Shown: positions 7,548-16,177 of the stretch, piece by piece | Layout: every line of letters starts with the position of its first letter | How positions within the stretch are numbered: position 1 is the stretch's first letter | DNA from: Bacteroidota bacterium | GTDB taxonomy: Bacteria > Bacteroidota > Bacteroidia > Flavobacteriales > Weeksellaceae | NCBI GenBank assembly: GCA_018266965.1 | Contig: JAFDZJ010000423.1 | Span: 1 to 17,101, forward strand | Direction of reading: 5' to 3' | Length of the DNA stretch: 17,101 nt | Translations under genes and position numbers: made by a program | The notes under the pieces: generated by a model | The model's input: only the letters and a program-made list of their open reading frames with translations | What the model was told of the DNA's origin: nothing | Database searches by the model: none

Positions 7548-7570
7548 TAACTAAAAAATTAGAAGTATAA

Positions 7571-10500
7571 ATGGCTTCAAATAAAATAAAATTCAGAAGT
7601 ATCCACGAACTACAAGACCCAACTCTTACCAAAAGATTGGCTCAAAAAGAATTTCAAGATGAAATTCCGGTGGACGAAATCAGAAATGGTGATCCTAAAA
7701 GTTCTGTAAATACAACAAGAAGGGATTTCTTAAAATTATTAGGATTCTCAACCGCAGCAGTAACACTTGCCGCTTGTGAGGCACCAGTTATCAAAACAAT
7801 ACCTTATGTGGTAAAACCGCATGACATCATACCTGGCGTAGCAAATTATTATGCTTCTACTTATTTTGATGGTGCAGACTTTGCAAGTGTCTTGGTAAAA
7901 ACAAGAGAAGGAAGACCTATCAAAATTGAGGCAAATCCAATCGCAAACGAATTAGGTAAAACTAGTGCTAGGACTCAAGCTAGTGTATTATCTCTATATG
8001 ATAATGACAAAGTAAAACAACCAAAACTAGGAGGAAAAGACGAAACTTTTGACAAAGTCGATGATGAAGTATTAAAAGCACTTACTTCTGCCAATACTAG
8101 TGGAAAGAAAATCGTTGTTTTGTCCCACTCTTTTGCATCACCGACTTTCAAAAAATTGTTCGGAGATTTCAAAACAAAATATCCAACTGCTGAATTGGTA
8201 ACTTATGACGCAATACCATACACAGCAAATTTGGATGCTGCACAAGAAGTATTCGGACACAGAGCATTGCCAGTTTATGATTTGAGTAAGTCTAAATTAG
8301 TAATTTCTTTTCAAGCAGATTTCTTAGGAGATTTTAATGCTCAAAGTTTAGAAACTTCATACGCAGCAGCAAGAATGCCAGGAGAAAATATGATGGAACA
8401 CATACAGGTTGAATCCAACATGTCTTTAACAGGTGCCAATGCTGATACCAGAATCCCACTAAAACCAAGTGCGGTTAATAAACTTTTAATTGAAGTATAT
8501 AACGGACTGAATGGTGGAACATCTGATAAAACAGCAACAGATTTAGTAAATAAATTACAAGCACAAGGTAGTAATGCTGTCGTGTTGGCAGATGGATCGA
8601 AAGCTGCAATTGTGTTATCACACTTGATTAACCAAAAACTAAATTCGACTGCTTTTACTGGTAAAGCTAATTTACTAAAAGAATATGACGGAGCTAGATA
8701 CCAAGAATTTTTATCTTGGATGAATGGTGGACAAATTGGTGTACTTATTACCAACAACATCAACCCAATCTATTCTAGCAACAAAGGAGAAGATTTCAAA
8801 AAATCATTAGCAAAAGTAGGATTTGTACTTGCATTTTCGGACAAAAAAAATGAAATGTACGATGCAGCAAAAGTTGTTATTCCTGTTGCAAATTGGTTGG
8901 AATCTTGGGGTGATATCACACCTCAAACTGGTGCATATTCTTTGATGCAACCAACAATCCAAAAGGTTTTCAAACCAAGACAACTAGAAGAATCTTTACT
9001 TGTTTGGATAAATGGAAAAGGAAGTGAATTGAATAATTATTATGATTATTTGAAAGCAAATGCTACTACAATATTAGGAACAACACCATTCAATCAAGCT
9101 CTTTATAATGGTTTTAATACAGGAGGAGATCAAACTAATCTTGCATATTCTGGTGGAAATGCCAACCAAGCAATAGCAGATTTAGGGAATTTCAAATCTT
9201 CTGATTTCGAATTAAAATTATACACAAAAACTGCAATTGGAGATGGTACACAAGCTAATAATCCTTGGCTACAAGAATTACCGGATCCTATTTCTAGATT
9301 ATCTTGGGATAATTATTTGACAATATCTCCTGCTGATGCTAAAAAATTAGGATTGGAAAATTCTCTAAACGGAAGAATGCAACTTAATGGTGATTTAGTA
9401 ACTCTTACAGCTGGAAATGTTAAAATTGAAAATATTCCAGTGTTCATACAACCAGGACAAGCACAAGGCTCTTTTGGATTAGCACTTGGATATGGAAAGA
9501 AAAAATCCGGAAAGGTAGCAGATACTGGTATTAATGCTTACCCATTATTTGATGGAAGTAATTTGGTACTTTCCAATATAAAAATAGAAAAAACAGATAG
9601 TGGACACGAATTTGCCGGAATGCAATTGCAAAATACCCTTATGGGAAGATATGATATTGCAAAAGAAGTTCCTTTGGCAGACTTCCTATCTATAAAATTT
9701 GATGACCCTGAAAAAGGTTGGAACAAACCGGTAGAATACCACACAGTATCTGGACAAGCAACTCCTGCAAGAAAAATAGATCTTTGGGACGCTTTTGATG
9801 ATACCGATGGCCCACATTTCAATATGTCGGTAGATCTAAATGCTTGTACAGGTTGTGGAGCTTGTATCATCGCTTGTCAAGCAGAAAACAATGTACCTGT
9901 TGTTGGTAAAGAAGAGGTAAGAATGTCCAGAGATATGTATTGGTTGAGAATCGACCGTTACTATTCAGCTGTTAGAAAACTTACTCCGGAACAAGCAGTA
10001 GCAGAAGGATTAGATGTACCGGGAATGTATGGTAACGCTTTTAACAAAGAAAGTGGAATCTTTAATCACCCAGCAGAAAATCCAGATGTAATTTTCCAAC
10101 CAGTAATGTGCCAACATTGTAACCATGCTCCATGCGAAACTGTTTGCCCTGTTGCTGCAACATCTCACGGAAAACAAGGACAAAACCAAATGGCATACAA
10201 CAGATGTATTGGTACTAGATATTGTGCCAACAACTGTCCGTATAAAGTAAGAAGATTCAACTGGTTTACTTATAATTTGAATGACAAATTCGATTATAAC
10301 CAAAATAACGACTTGGGTAGAATGGTACTTAATCCAGATGTGGTAGTAAGAACCAGAGGGGTAATGGAAAAATGTACTCTTTGTATCCAAATGACTCAAC
10401 AGACGATTTTAGATGCTAAAAAAGATGGCAGAACAGTTACCGACGGAGAGTTCCAAACTGCATGTTCCAAAGCATGTTCTACTGGAGCAATCCAATTCGG

Positions 10501-10642
10501 AGATATTAATGACAAATCTTCTCATATCAGAGAATTGTTTGCAAGTAATAGAAGATATTTGTTGTTAGAAGAAATAGGTACCAAACCAAATGTATTCTAC
10601 CATACAAAAGTGAGAAATAGAAAAGAAAATAATAATAAATAA
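7571..10642 (+). CDS. actB: Alternative complex III subunit ActB (molybdopterin-oxidoreductase-like domain fused to Fe-S domain, Tat signal)
   Basis: 1023-residue periplasmic iron-sulfur subunit. An unusually long N-terminal region precedes the Tat motif TTRRDFLKLLG (twin Arg50-Arg51); a lipobox-like TLAAC (Cys69) follows. This is the late-positioned variant Tat signal known for this family. Residues of about 75-740 are the molybdopterin-oxidoreductase-like domain, which carries no cofactor in characterised complexes. The C-terminal ferredoxin-like domain has cysteines 759/762/765/769, 847/850/855/859, 879/885/889 and 935/938/965/969. In the third set the position expected to be Cys is Thr882 (RCIGTRYCANNC), which fits the one [3Fe-4S] plus three [4Fe-4S] clusters known for this complex, although cluster pairing across motifs is inferred. 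Placed 23 bases after actA and 14 before actC. Confidence 0.94.
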   Translation: MASNKIKFRSIHELQDPTLTKRLAQKEFQDEIPVDEIRNGDPKSSVNTTRRDFLKLLGFSTAAVTLAACEAPVIKTIPYVVKPHDIIPGVANYYASTYFDGADFASVLVKTREGRPIKIEANPIANELGKTSARTQASVLSLYDNDKVKQPKLGGKDETFDKVDDEVLKALTSANTSGKKIVVLSHSFASPTFKKLFGDFKTKYPTAELVTYDAIPYTANLDAAQEVFGHRALPVYDLSKSKLVISFQADFLGDFNAQSLETSYAAARMPGENMMEHIQVESNMSLTGANADTRIPLKPSAVNKLLIEVYNGLNGGTSDKTATDLVNKLQAQGSNAVVLADGSKAAIVLSHLINQKLNSTAFTGKANLLKEYDGARYQEFLSWMNGGQIGVLITNNINPIYSSNKGEDFKKSLAKVGFVLAFSDKKNEMYDAAKVVIPVANWLESWGDITPQTGAYSLMQPTIQKVFKPRQLEESLLVWINGKGSELNNYYDYLKANATTILGTTPFNQALYNGFNTGGDQTNLAYSGGNANQAIADLGNFKSSDFELKLYTKTAIGDGTQANNPWLQELPDPISRLSWDNYLTISPADAKKLGLENSLNGRMQLNGDLVTLTAGNVKIENIPVFIQPGQAQGSFGLALGYGKKKSGKVADTGINAYPLFDGSNLVLSNIKIEKTDSGHEFAGMQLQNTLMGRYDIAKEVPLADFLSIKFDDPEKGWNKPVEYHTVSGQATPARKIDLWDAFDDTDGPHFNMSVDLNACTGCGACIIACQAENNVPVVGKEEVRMSRDMYWLRIDRYYSAVRKLTPEQAVAEGLDVPGMYGNAFNKESGIFNHPAENPDVIFQPVMCQHCNHAPCETVCPVAATSHGKQGQNQMAYNRCIGTRYCANNCPYKVRRFNWFTYNLNDKFDYNQNNDLGRMVLNPDVVVRTRGVMEKCTLCIQMTQQTILDAKKDGRTVTDGEFQTACSKACSTGAIQFGDINDKSSHIRELFASNRRYLLLEEIGTKPNVFYHTKVRNRKENNNK

Positions 10643-10656
10643 TAAATAGGTATAAA

Positions 10657-12054
10657 ATGTCAGGACATTACGAAGCTCCGATAAGGGAACCTTTAATTAT
10701 TGGTCATAAGACTTATCATGATATCACAGAAGATATCGCAAGACCTATAGAGCAAAGAGCAGGAAAATTATGGTGGATAGCACTATATGCAGCATTAGTT
10801 CTTTTTATCTATGGATTTGGTTGCATTGCTTACACTATCGGTACCGGTATTGGAGCATGGGGACTCAATAGAACCAACAACTGGGGTTGGGATATCACTA
10901 ACTTTGTTTGGTGGGTAGGTATCGGTCATGCTGGTACGCTAATCTCAGCAGTATTATTATTATTTAGACAAAGATGGAGAATGTCGGTTAACCGTTCTGC
11001 AGAAGCAATGACAATCTTTGCAGTAGTACAAGCAGCCATATTCCCAGTAATCCACATGGGTAGAGTTTGGGTTGGATATTGGGTATTCCCTCTTCCAAAT
11101 CAATTTGGAACGCTTTGGCCAAATTTCAACTCACCATTGTTATGGGATGTATTTGCAATTTCTACATATTTCTCTGTATCCACAGTATTTTGGTTCATGG
11201 GACTAATTCCGGATTTTGCAATGATTAGAGATAGAGCAAAAACACCTTGGACTAAAAAGATATATACTTTCCTAGCATTTGGTTGGGGTGGAAAAGCTAA
11301 ACATTGGCAAAGATTTGAAGAATTGTCTTTGGTGTTAGCTGGTTTAGCAACTCCATTAGTATTCTCAGTACATACAACGGTATCATTTGACTTTGCTACA
11401 TCAGTTATCAAAGGATGGCACTCTACAATCTACCCTCCTTACTTTGTTGCAGGAGCAGTATTCTCTGGTTTTGCAATGGTACAAACACTATTATTAGTAG
11501 CAAGAAAAGTTTGTAAACTTGAGGAGTATATTACTATGTACCATATAGAAATTATGAACATTGTAATAGTAGTAACAGGTGGTATGGTTACAGTTGCTTA
11601 TGCTACTGAATATTTTATTGGCTGGTATTCTGGATCTAGATACGAAGATTTTACTTATCTATCACCAGGAGCTGCAACTGGTCCATACTGGTGGGCTTTC
11701 TGGGCTTTGATTATTTGTAACTTGGTTGTTCCTGCATCTTTTTGGTTCAAAAAACTAAGAACAAATATATTCTGGACATTCTTTGTTGCATTAATCATCA
11801 ATATAGGAATGTGGTTTGAAAGATTTGATATTATTGTTATCAATATATCTAGAGATTATTTACCTTCATCTTGGACTATGTTCATGCCTAGTATAATAGA
11901 TGTTGGAGTATATTTAGGAACGATAGGTTTCTTCTCTGTACTATTTTTATTGTACGCAAGAACATTCCCTGTAATTGCACAAGCAGAATTGAAAACTATC
12001 TTAAAAATGTCTGGCGAAACTTATAAAGCAAAAGAAGGAGATGAGCACCACTAA
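10657..12054 (+). CDS. actC: Alternative complex III membrane subunit ActC (NrfD/PsrC family, menaquinol site)
   Basis: 465-residue integral membrane protein of the NrfD/PsrC family with about ten hydrophobic helices, starting near residue 38. It forms the quinol-oxidising site beside the Fe-S subunit ActB. The N-terminal sequence MSGHYEAPIREPLIIG and the helix segment GIGHAGTLISAVLLL (His91) are typical of the family. Several buried charged or polar residues in the helices could take part in proton movement, which I infer from family knowledge. The last 14 bases overlap the start of actD in another frame (ATG at 12041), which suggests coupled translation. Length is normal and there are no defects. 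Confidence 0.93.
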   Translation: MSGHYEAPIREPLIIGHKTYHDITEDIARPIEQRAGKLWWIALYAALVLFIYGFGCIAYTIGTGIGAWGLNRTNNWGWDITNFVWWVGIGHAGTLISAVLLLFRQRWRMSVNRSAEAMTIFAVVQAAIFPVIHMGRVWVGYWVFPLPNQFGTLWPNFNSPLLWDVFAISTYFSVSTVFWFMGLIPDFAMIRDRAKTPWTKKIYTFLAFGWGGKAKHWQRFEELSLVLAGLATPLVFSVHTTVSFDFATSVIKGWHSTIYPPYFVAGAVFSGFAMVQTLLLVARKVCKLEEYITMYHIEIMNIVIVVTGGMVTVAYATEYFIGWYSGSRYEDFTYLSPGAATGPYWWAFWALIICNLVVPASFWFKKLRTNIFWTFFVALIINIGMWFERFDIIVINISRDYLPSSWTMFMPSIIDVGVYLGTIGFFSVLFLLYARTFPVIAQAELKTILKMSGETYKAKEGDEHH

Positions 12055-12562
12055 AATTGTATATGGCTTATATGCCGATGATGATGATTTGATGCAAGGC
12101 GTAAAATCATTTAGAGAAAAAGGAATAGATATAAACGAAGTTTATACCCCATTTCCAGTCCATGGGCTAGATAAAGCTCTTGGTTTGAAAAAAACAAGAT
12201 TATCCGATGCTGCTTGGCTCTATGCAGTATATGGAATTACTATTGGTATCCTAACAACTTGGTACATGATGAATCATGACTGGCCACAAAGTATAGGAGG
12301 AAAACCAGCTTTTGATTGGGCTCACAATATGCCTGCATTTGTTGTACCAATGTTTGAGTTAATGGTATTTTGTTCGGCTCACATGATGTCTTGGACTTTC
12401 CTAGTTAGAAACAAAATGTATCCGGGATGTCCACCACAAAATCCCGATCCAAGAACTACAGATGACAAATTCCTAATGGAAATAGTTACCGACAATGTAG
12501 ATGCAGTAAAACAATTACTTGTAGATACTGGAGTTGAAGAAATAACCATAAAAGATGCTTAA
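12041..12562 (+). CDS. actD: Alternative complex III small membrane subunit ActD (DUF3341)
   Basis: 173-residue DUF3341 protein, the ActD subunit. A soluble N-terminal part (about 1-60, opening TKIVYGLYADDDDLMQG) is followed by two transmembrane helices (about 60-83 and 98-122) and a polar C-terminal tail. ActD packs against ActC at the membrane; no cofactor motif is present and none is expected. It starts inside the end of actC with a 14-base overlap. Its TAA at 12560-12562 is one base before the preferred actE ATG. Identity rests on sequence pattern and fixed gene order. Confidence 0.91.
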   Translation: MSTTKIVYGLYADDDDLMQGVKSFREKGIDINEVYTPFPVHGLDKALGLKKTRLSDAAWLYAVYGITIGILTTWYMMNHDWPQSIGGKPAFDWAHNMPAFVVPMFELMVFCSAHMMSWTFLVRNKMYPGCPPQNPDPRTTDDKFLMEIVTDNVDAVKQLLVDTGVEEITIKDA

Positions 12563-12563
12563 T

Positions 12564-13301
12564 ATGAAAAATAATATTTTAAAATTAGGTGCAATATTAG
12601 GTGTATCAACAGTATTACTTAATTCTTGTGGACCAAAAGACAATCCACCATTGGTATATTTCCCAGATATGTATTTCCCGGTAGCTTATGACCCTTTGCA
12701 AAAGGCTGAGGACGCTTACTCTAAACATGAAAATACAATTCCAGCATTTGTTGCTAATGATGGAGCAACAGGAATGATTTCTGTTGATGGAACCGTTGCA
12801 CAAAATAAAGATGGTGTTGTAGAAGTTAATTCTACAAAATCCATGAAAGCCGACGAATATAATGCAGGATATGATGCTGCAAAATTAATTTCTACTTCTC
12901 CATTAAATGTGGCTAATCAAGCAGCAGATTTGGAAAGAGGTAAAAAATTATTCAATCAGGTATGTGCAGTATGTCATGGCGAAGGTGGAGATGGACAAGG
13001 ACCGATTGTACAAAGTGGTGCCTACTCTGGCGTACCAAACTACAAGGACAGACAAGTAACTGTTGGATCTGTACATTATGTGCTTACCAATGGTAGAAAC
13101 GCAATGGGTTCCTATGCCGGACAACTTAATCCTGGAGACAGATGGAGAGTAGCAATGTATGTGATGTCTGCTTTCAAAGGTGGTATCAGTGCAACTCCTG
13201 CAACCGAAACTACTGCAGTTGCAACAGCGAGTACTACAACTGCTTCGGCAACTACGACTCCTGCAACTGGAAAAGAGAATGTTAAACCTACAACAAAATA
13301 A
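12564..13301 (+). CDS. actE: Alternative complex III subunit ActE, monohaem cytochrome c lipoprotein
   Basis: Membrane-anchored monohaem cytochrome c that carries electrons out of the complex. From the ATG at 12564 (245 residues) the protein begins MKNNILKLGAILG and has a lipobox LLNSC with Cys22 as the lipidated residue. An in-frame ATG at 12555 adds three residues (248 aa) and overlaps actD; I prefer 12564 because it gives a standard lipoprotein signal and lies one base past the actD stop. The haem site is CAVCH (Cys134, Cys137, His138), with Met181 in NAMGSYAG as probable second axial ligand. After the cytochrome domain comes a tail of about 35 residues rich in Thr and Ala (from about residue 210), which is low complexity and probably disordered. 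Confidence 0.93.
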   Translation: MKNNILKLGAILGVSTVLLNSCGPKDNPPLVYFPDMYFPVAYDPLQKAEDAYSKHENTIPAFVANDGATGMISVDGTVAQNKDGVVEVNSTKSMKADEYNAGYDAAKLISTSPLNVANQAADLERGKKLFNQVCAVCHGEGGDGQGPIVQSGAYSGVPNYKDRQVTVGSVHYVLTNGRNAMGSYAGQLNPGDRWRVAMYVMSAFKGGISATPATETTAVATASTTTASATTTPATGKENVKPTTK

Positions 13302-13317
13302 TTAAAAGAAATTCACA

Positions 13318-14646
13318 ATGTACACATTTTCACCTAAATTAAGATTGATTTCGATAATACTGATTGTTCTAGGGTTAGTACTTTTTGGAGCTGGTTACAT
13401 GATGAATCATGGTTTGCTTGGAGATGATGCCAAAATCACTCATTTGATGGAGGCTGCTCATGCAAATGGACACAACGCACCAACTCATTCTAGTGAAATG
13501 AATGGAGGACACAATGATCCTTCCCATTTAGAACATGTAAAACATCAAATTGCTAACGAACCACTATCTGCAATACATTTTGTAGCAGTATTTTTGTTTG
13601 GATTAAGTGCAGCAGCAATGTTTTTTTATAGTATTCAACATGCAGCTCATGCAGGTTGGTCTATCATTATCACAAGAGTTATGGAAGCTATTGGCTCTTT
13701 TATGCCTTGGGCAGGAGGAGTTCTTATTATTGTAGCAATTCTTAATGCGACACATTACGGACATTTATTTCATTGGATGGATCCTGCTTTGGTAGATCCT
13801 AATTCCAAAGATTTTGACCCATTGATTTTCGAAAAGAAAAAATTCTTGAATGTTCCTTTTTATATCATAAGAACTTTAATTTATGTTATTGGTGGTTCTT
13901 TAATAGTTTGGAAATTAAAATCATTAACCAAAAAAGTTGATGACACCAAATCCAGAGAGGATTACAAAAAGGTATATAGCTGGTCTATTGGATATATTGC
14001 ATTTTTCGGATTTTGTTCAGCTTCTTGGGCTTGGGATTGGTTAATGTCTTTGGATCCACACTGGTATTCAACCATGTATATATGGTTTGCCATGACTAGT
14101 TGTTGGACTTCGGCTATTGCTGTTATTATTTTAATTTCTGTTTATTTAAAGAGAAAAGGTTTCTTACCTCAATTTAATGACAATCACTTACACGATTTAG
14201 GAAAATGGTTATTTGCTACTTCTATGGTATGGACTTATACTTGGTTTGCCCAATTTATGCTATATTGGTATGCTAATATCCCAGAAGAGGTAAATTATTT
14301 CTTCGGTAGATTCGAGTATTATTCAATTTTATTTTTACCAAGTTTGATCCCTTGTTTCCTAATTCCTCTTATCGTAATGGTAAGTTCTAGTATCAAAAGA
14401 AATTATAAAGTAGTTGTTACCATGGCTATTATAGTAATTTTTGGACAATTGATAACTCATTTCTTAATGGTAATGCCAGGAACAGTAGGTCCATTTTGGA
14501 ACTTTGGTCTATTAGAAATTGGTTCAGTATTATTCTTTGTTGGCTTGTTTATATTTGTAGTATTAACTACTTTATCCAAGATGAAACTAATCCCTCAAGG
14601 AAATCCATTTATCCACGAATCATTAATTTATGAATACCCATTCTAA
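13318..14646 (+). CDS. actF: Alternative complex III quinol-binding membrane subunit ActF
   Basis: 442-residue integral membrane protein, the second large membrane subunit (quinol:cytochrome c oxidoreductase, ActF). It opens with one helix (about 8-30), then a His/Asn/Gly-rich hydrophilic segment (about 47-80) with many histidines, then about nine more helices. ActF resembles ActC in fold and lies next to it in known structures. The His-rich segment could bind metal or may simply be a polar loop; I cannot tell. It is the last gene of the operon: 16 bases after actE, with a strong terminator 25 bases downstream. No cytochrome oxidase gene follows. Confidence 0.92.
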   Translation: MYTFSPKLRLISIILIVLGLVLFGAGYMMNHGLLGDDAKITHLMEAAHANGHNAPTHSSEMNGGHNDPSHLEHVKHQIANEPLSAIHFVAVFLFGLSAAAMFFYSIQHAAHAGWSIIITRVMEAIGSFMPWAGGVLIIVAILNATHYGHLFHWMDPALVDPNSKDFDPLIFEKKKFLNVPFYIIRTLIYVIGGSLIVWKLKSLTKKVDDTKSREDYKKVYSWSIGYIAFFGFCSASWAWDWLMSLDPHWYSTMYIWFAMTSCWTSAIAVIILISVYLKRKGFLPQFNDNHLHDLGKWLFATSMVWTYTWFAQFMLYWYANIPEEVNYFFGRFEYYSILFLPSLIPCFLIPLIVMVSSSIKRNYKVVVTMAIIVIFGQLITHFLMVMPGTVGPFWNFGLLEIGSVLFFVGLFIFVVLTTLSKMKLIPQGNPFIHESLIYEYPF

Positions 14647-14670
14647 TTAATATTTAAAATAAATAATTAT

Positions 14671-14699
14671 AAAAAGTCCGATATTTTCGGACTTTTTTT
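14671..14699 (+). terminator. Rho-independent terminator of the act operon
   Basis: Perfect 11-bp inverted repeat AAAAAGTCCGA/TCGGACTTTTT (14671-14681 with 14687-14697) with a 5-base loop, followed by more T (T-run 14693-14699). It starts 25 bases after the actF stop. It closes the operon and leaves the DUF2147 gene needing its own promoter. Confidence 0.88.
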
Positions 14700-14816
14700 G
14701 TTGAGTATTAATTAAAAAAGCATTTATAAATAAAAATTGAGTTTATCATAAAAAATAAAAATCACTAAAAGAAATAAAATATTAAATATAATATATGCAA
14801 TAAATAACAATAACTA

Positions 14817-14845
14817 TTGTAATTGTGAAAAATTATATATCTTTA
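14817..14845 (+). promoter_or_regulatory. Predicted promoter of the DUF2147 gene
   Basis: A TTG -33 (14817-14819) and TATCTTTA (14838-14845, seven of eight bases fit TAnnTTTG) are separated by 18 bases. The ATG is at 14869, giving a leader of roughly 17 bases. The act terminator upstream requires a promoter in this gap. The rest of the gap (14700-14816) is very AT-rich, and I see nothing else in it. Confidence 0.42.
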
Positions 14846-14868
14846 TCCTAACAAAAAATAAGATAGAT

Positions 14869-15288
14869 ATGAAAAAATTACTTTTAGCTTTCGGTGCAAT
14901 TATGATTAGCTCGATGTCGTTTGCACAAATAGAGGGAAAATGGAAAACAATAGATGATGAAACTCAAAAACCAAAATCTATAATTGAAATTTTTAAGAAA
15001 TCAGACGGGAAATATTACGGGAAAATATCGCAACTACTTGCAAAGCCTGAACACGAAACTTGTGTAAATTGCAAAGATGACAGAAAAAACAAGCCACTAA
15101 TAGGTTTGGAAATAATCCGAGATTTGAAAAAAGATGGTGATGAGTTTACTGGTGGTACAATTACCGACCCTAAAAATGGAAAAGTATATAAATGTACAAT
15201 CAAAAGAAATGGAGATGATCTGAATGTAAGAGGGTACATAGGATTTTCTTTGATTGGTAGAAGTCAAACTTGGCACAAAGTAAATTAA
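14869..15288 (+). CDS. Exported DUF2147 domain protein
   Basis: 139-residue secreted protein with a Sec signal peptide (MKKLLLAFGAIMISSMSFAQ, cleavage after residue 19 or so) followed directly by one DUF2147 domain. Family marks are IEGKWKTIDDETQKPKSI near the start of the domain, the Gly-rich GGTITDPKNGKVYKC in the middle, and the closing GRSQTWHKV. Two cysteines, CVNC (about 64-67), sit in a loop and could form a disulfide or bind metal, but no haem motif is present. DUF2147 has a lipocalin-like beta-barrel appearance and no established function that I can state. It is a single gene with its own promoter and shares a bidirectional terminator with the convergent thyA. Confidence 0.88.
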   Translation: MKKLLLAFGAIMISSMSFAQIEGKWKTIDDETQKPKSIIEIFKKSDGKYYGKISQLLAKPEHETCVNCKDDRKNKPLIGLEIIRDLKKDGDEFTGGTITDPKNGKVYKCTIKRNGDDLNVRGYIGFSLIGRSQTWHKVN

Positions 15289-15304
15289 CAATTTCAAACA
15301 ATAA

Positions 15305-15337
15305 AAAAATCACTTCCAGTTTTTGGAAGTGATTTTT
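15305..15337. terminator. Bidirectional terminator between DUF2147 gene and thyA
   Basis: Perfect 13-bp inverted repeat (15305-15317 with 15325-15337), core TCACTTCC/GGAAGTGA, with an A-run before and a T-run after. It lies 16 bases past the DUF2147 stop and 8 bases past the thyA stop, so it can end transcription from both sides. Confidence 0.87.
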
Positions 15338-15345
15338 GATATATT

Positions 15346-16140
15346 TTAGATAGCTACTGGTGCTTTTATCCCAGGGTGCGGGTCATAATTTTCTAATGTG
15401 AAATCTTGATAATCAAAATCAAAAATATTTTTTACCAATGGATTAATTTTCATTATTGGTAATGTCCGAGGTTCACGGGAAAGTTGCTTATGGACTTGCT
15501 CAATATGGTTGTTGTAGATATGGACATCTCCAAATGTATGAACAAAATCTCCAACCTCCAAATTGCAAACTTGTGCAACCATCATCAAAAGCAAGGCATA
15601 ACTTGCAATATTAAATGGTACTCCCAAGAAAACATCTGCACTTCTTTGGTAGAGTTGAAGGGACAATTTCCCATCGGCTACAAAAAACTGAAACATGGTA
15701 TGACAAGGTGCAAGTGCCATATTTGGGATTTCGGCAACATTCCATGCGGAAACAATCAATCTTCTGGAGTCTGGATTGGTTTTTATTTGATTAATAAGTT
15801 CCGATATTTGATCGATTACTTTTCCATCTGCACCTTTCAAACTTCTTCATTGTTCTCCATATACCGGTCCTAAATCTCCATTTTTATCTGCCCATTCGTC
15901 CCAAATACTTACTCCATTATCCTTTAGATATTTTATATTGGTGTCCCCTTTCAAAAACCACAACAATTCGTAGATGATGGATTTCAGATGAACCTTTTTG
16001 GTAGTTACCAATGGAAAACCTTTGGACAAATCATATCTCAATTGGTATCCAAACACACTTCTAGTACCGGTACCTGTTCTATCGTCCTTATTGCTACCAT
16101 TATCGATTATATGTTGTAGTAAGTCTAAATAATTTTTCAT
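15346..16140 (-). pseudogene. thyA: Thymidylate synthase thyA interrupted by an in-frame TGA at codon 98
   Basis: Would make dTMP from dUMP and methylene-tetrahydrofolate. From ATG 16138-16140 to TAA 15346-15348 there are 265 codons including the stop, matching the 264-residue E. coli enzyme. Codon 98 (15847-15849) is TGA where the family has Trp in the motif GPVYG-x-QWR, and codon 101 (15838-15840) is TTG where Trp is usual. Everything else looks intact: Arg21 in DRTGTGT, the IWDEWAD segment, Arg126-Arg127 in PDSRRLIVSAW, nucleophile Cys146 in ALAPCH, and the C-terminal HPGIKAPVAI. Translation would stop after 97 residues, before the catalytic Cys. There is no frameshift and no other damage, so the change is recent, a sequence error, or tolerated. 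It lies 37 bases downstream of prfC on the same strand, probably co-transcribed. TGA acts as a stop elsewhere here, and Trp is otherwise TGG. Confidence 0.88.
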
Positions 16141-16177
16141 AGTAAGAGAAGTAATTTATTGTTTAAAATAAAAAAAA

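Noticed and set aside
14700..14816. Possible small RNA or riboswitch in the AT-rich gap after the act operon
   Set aside because: Apart from the terminator before it and a promoter-like pair after it, I see no stable stem-loop or conserved motif.
15346..16140. Reassignment of TGA to tryptophan (genetic code 4) as an explanation of the thyA stop
   Set aside because: Trp is TGG throughout the respiratory genes, and TGA serves as the normal stop of the SPOR-domain gene at 5459. A whole-genome reassignment is not supported.
15346..16140. Selenocysteine at the thyA TGA
   Set aside because: The position is Trp in the family, not a redox Cys, and no SECIS-like hairpin is evident just downstream.
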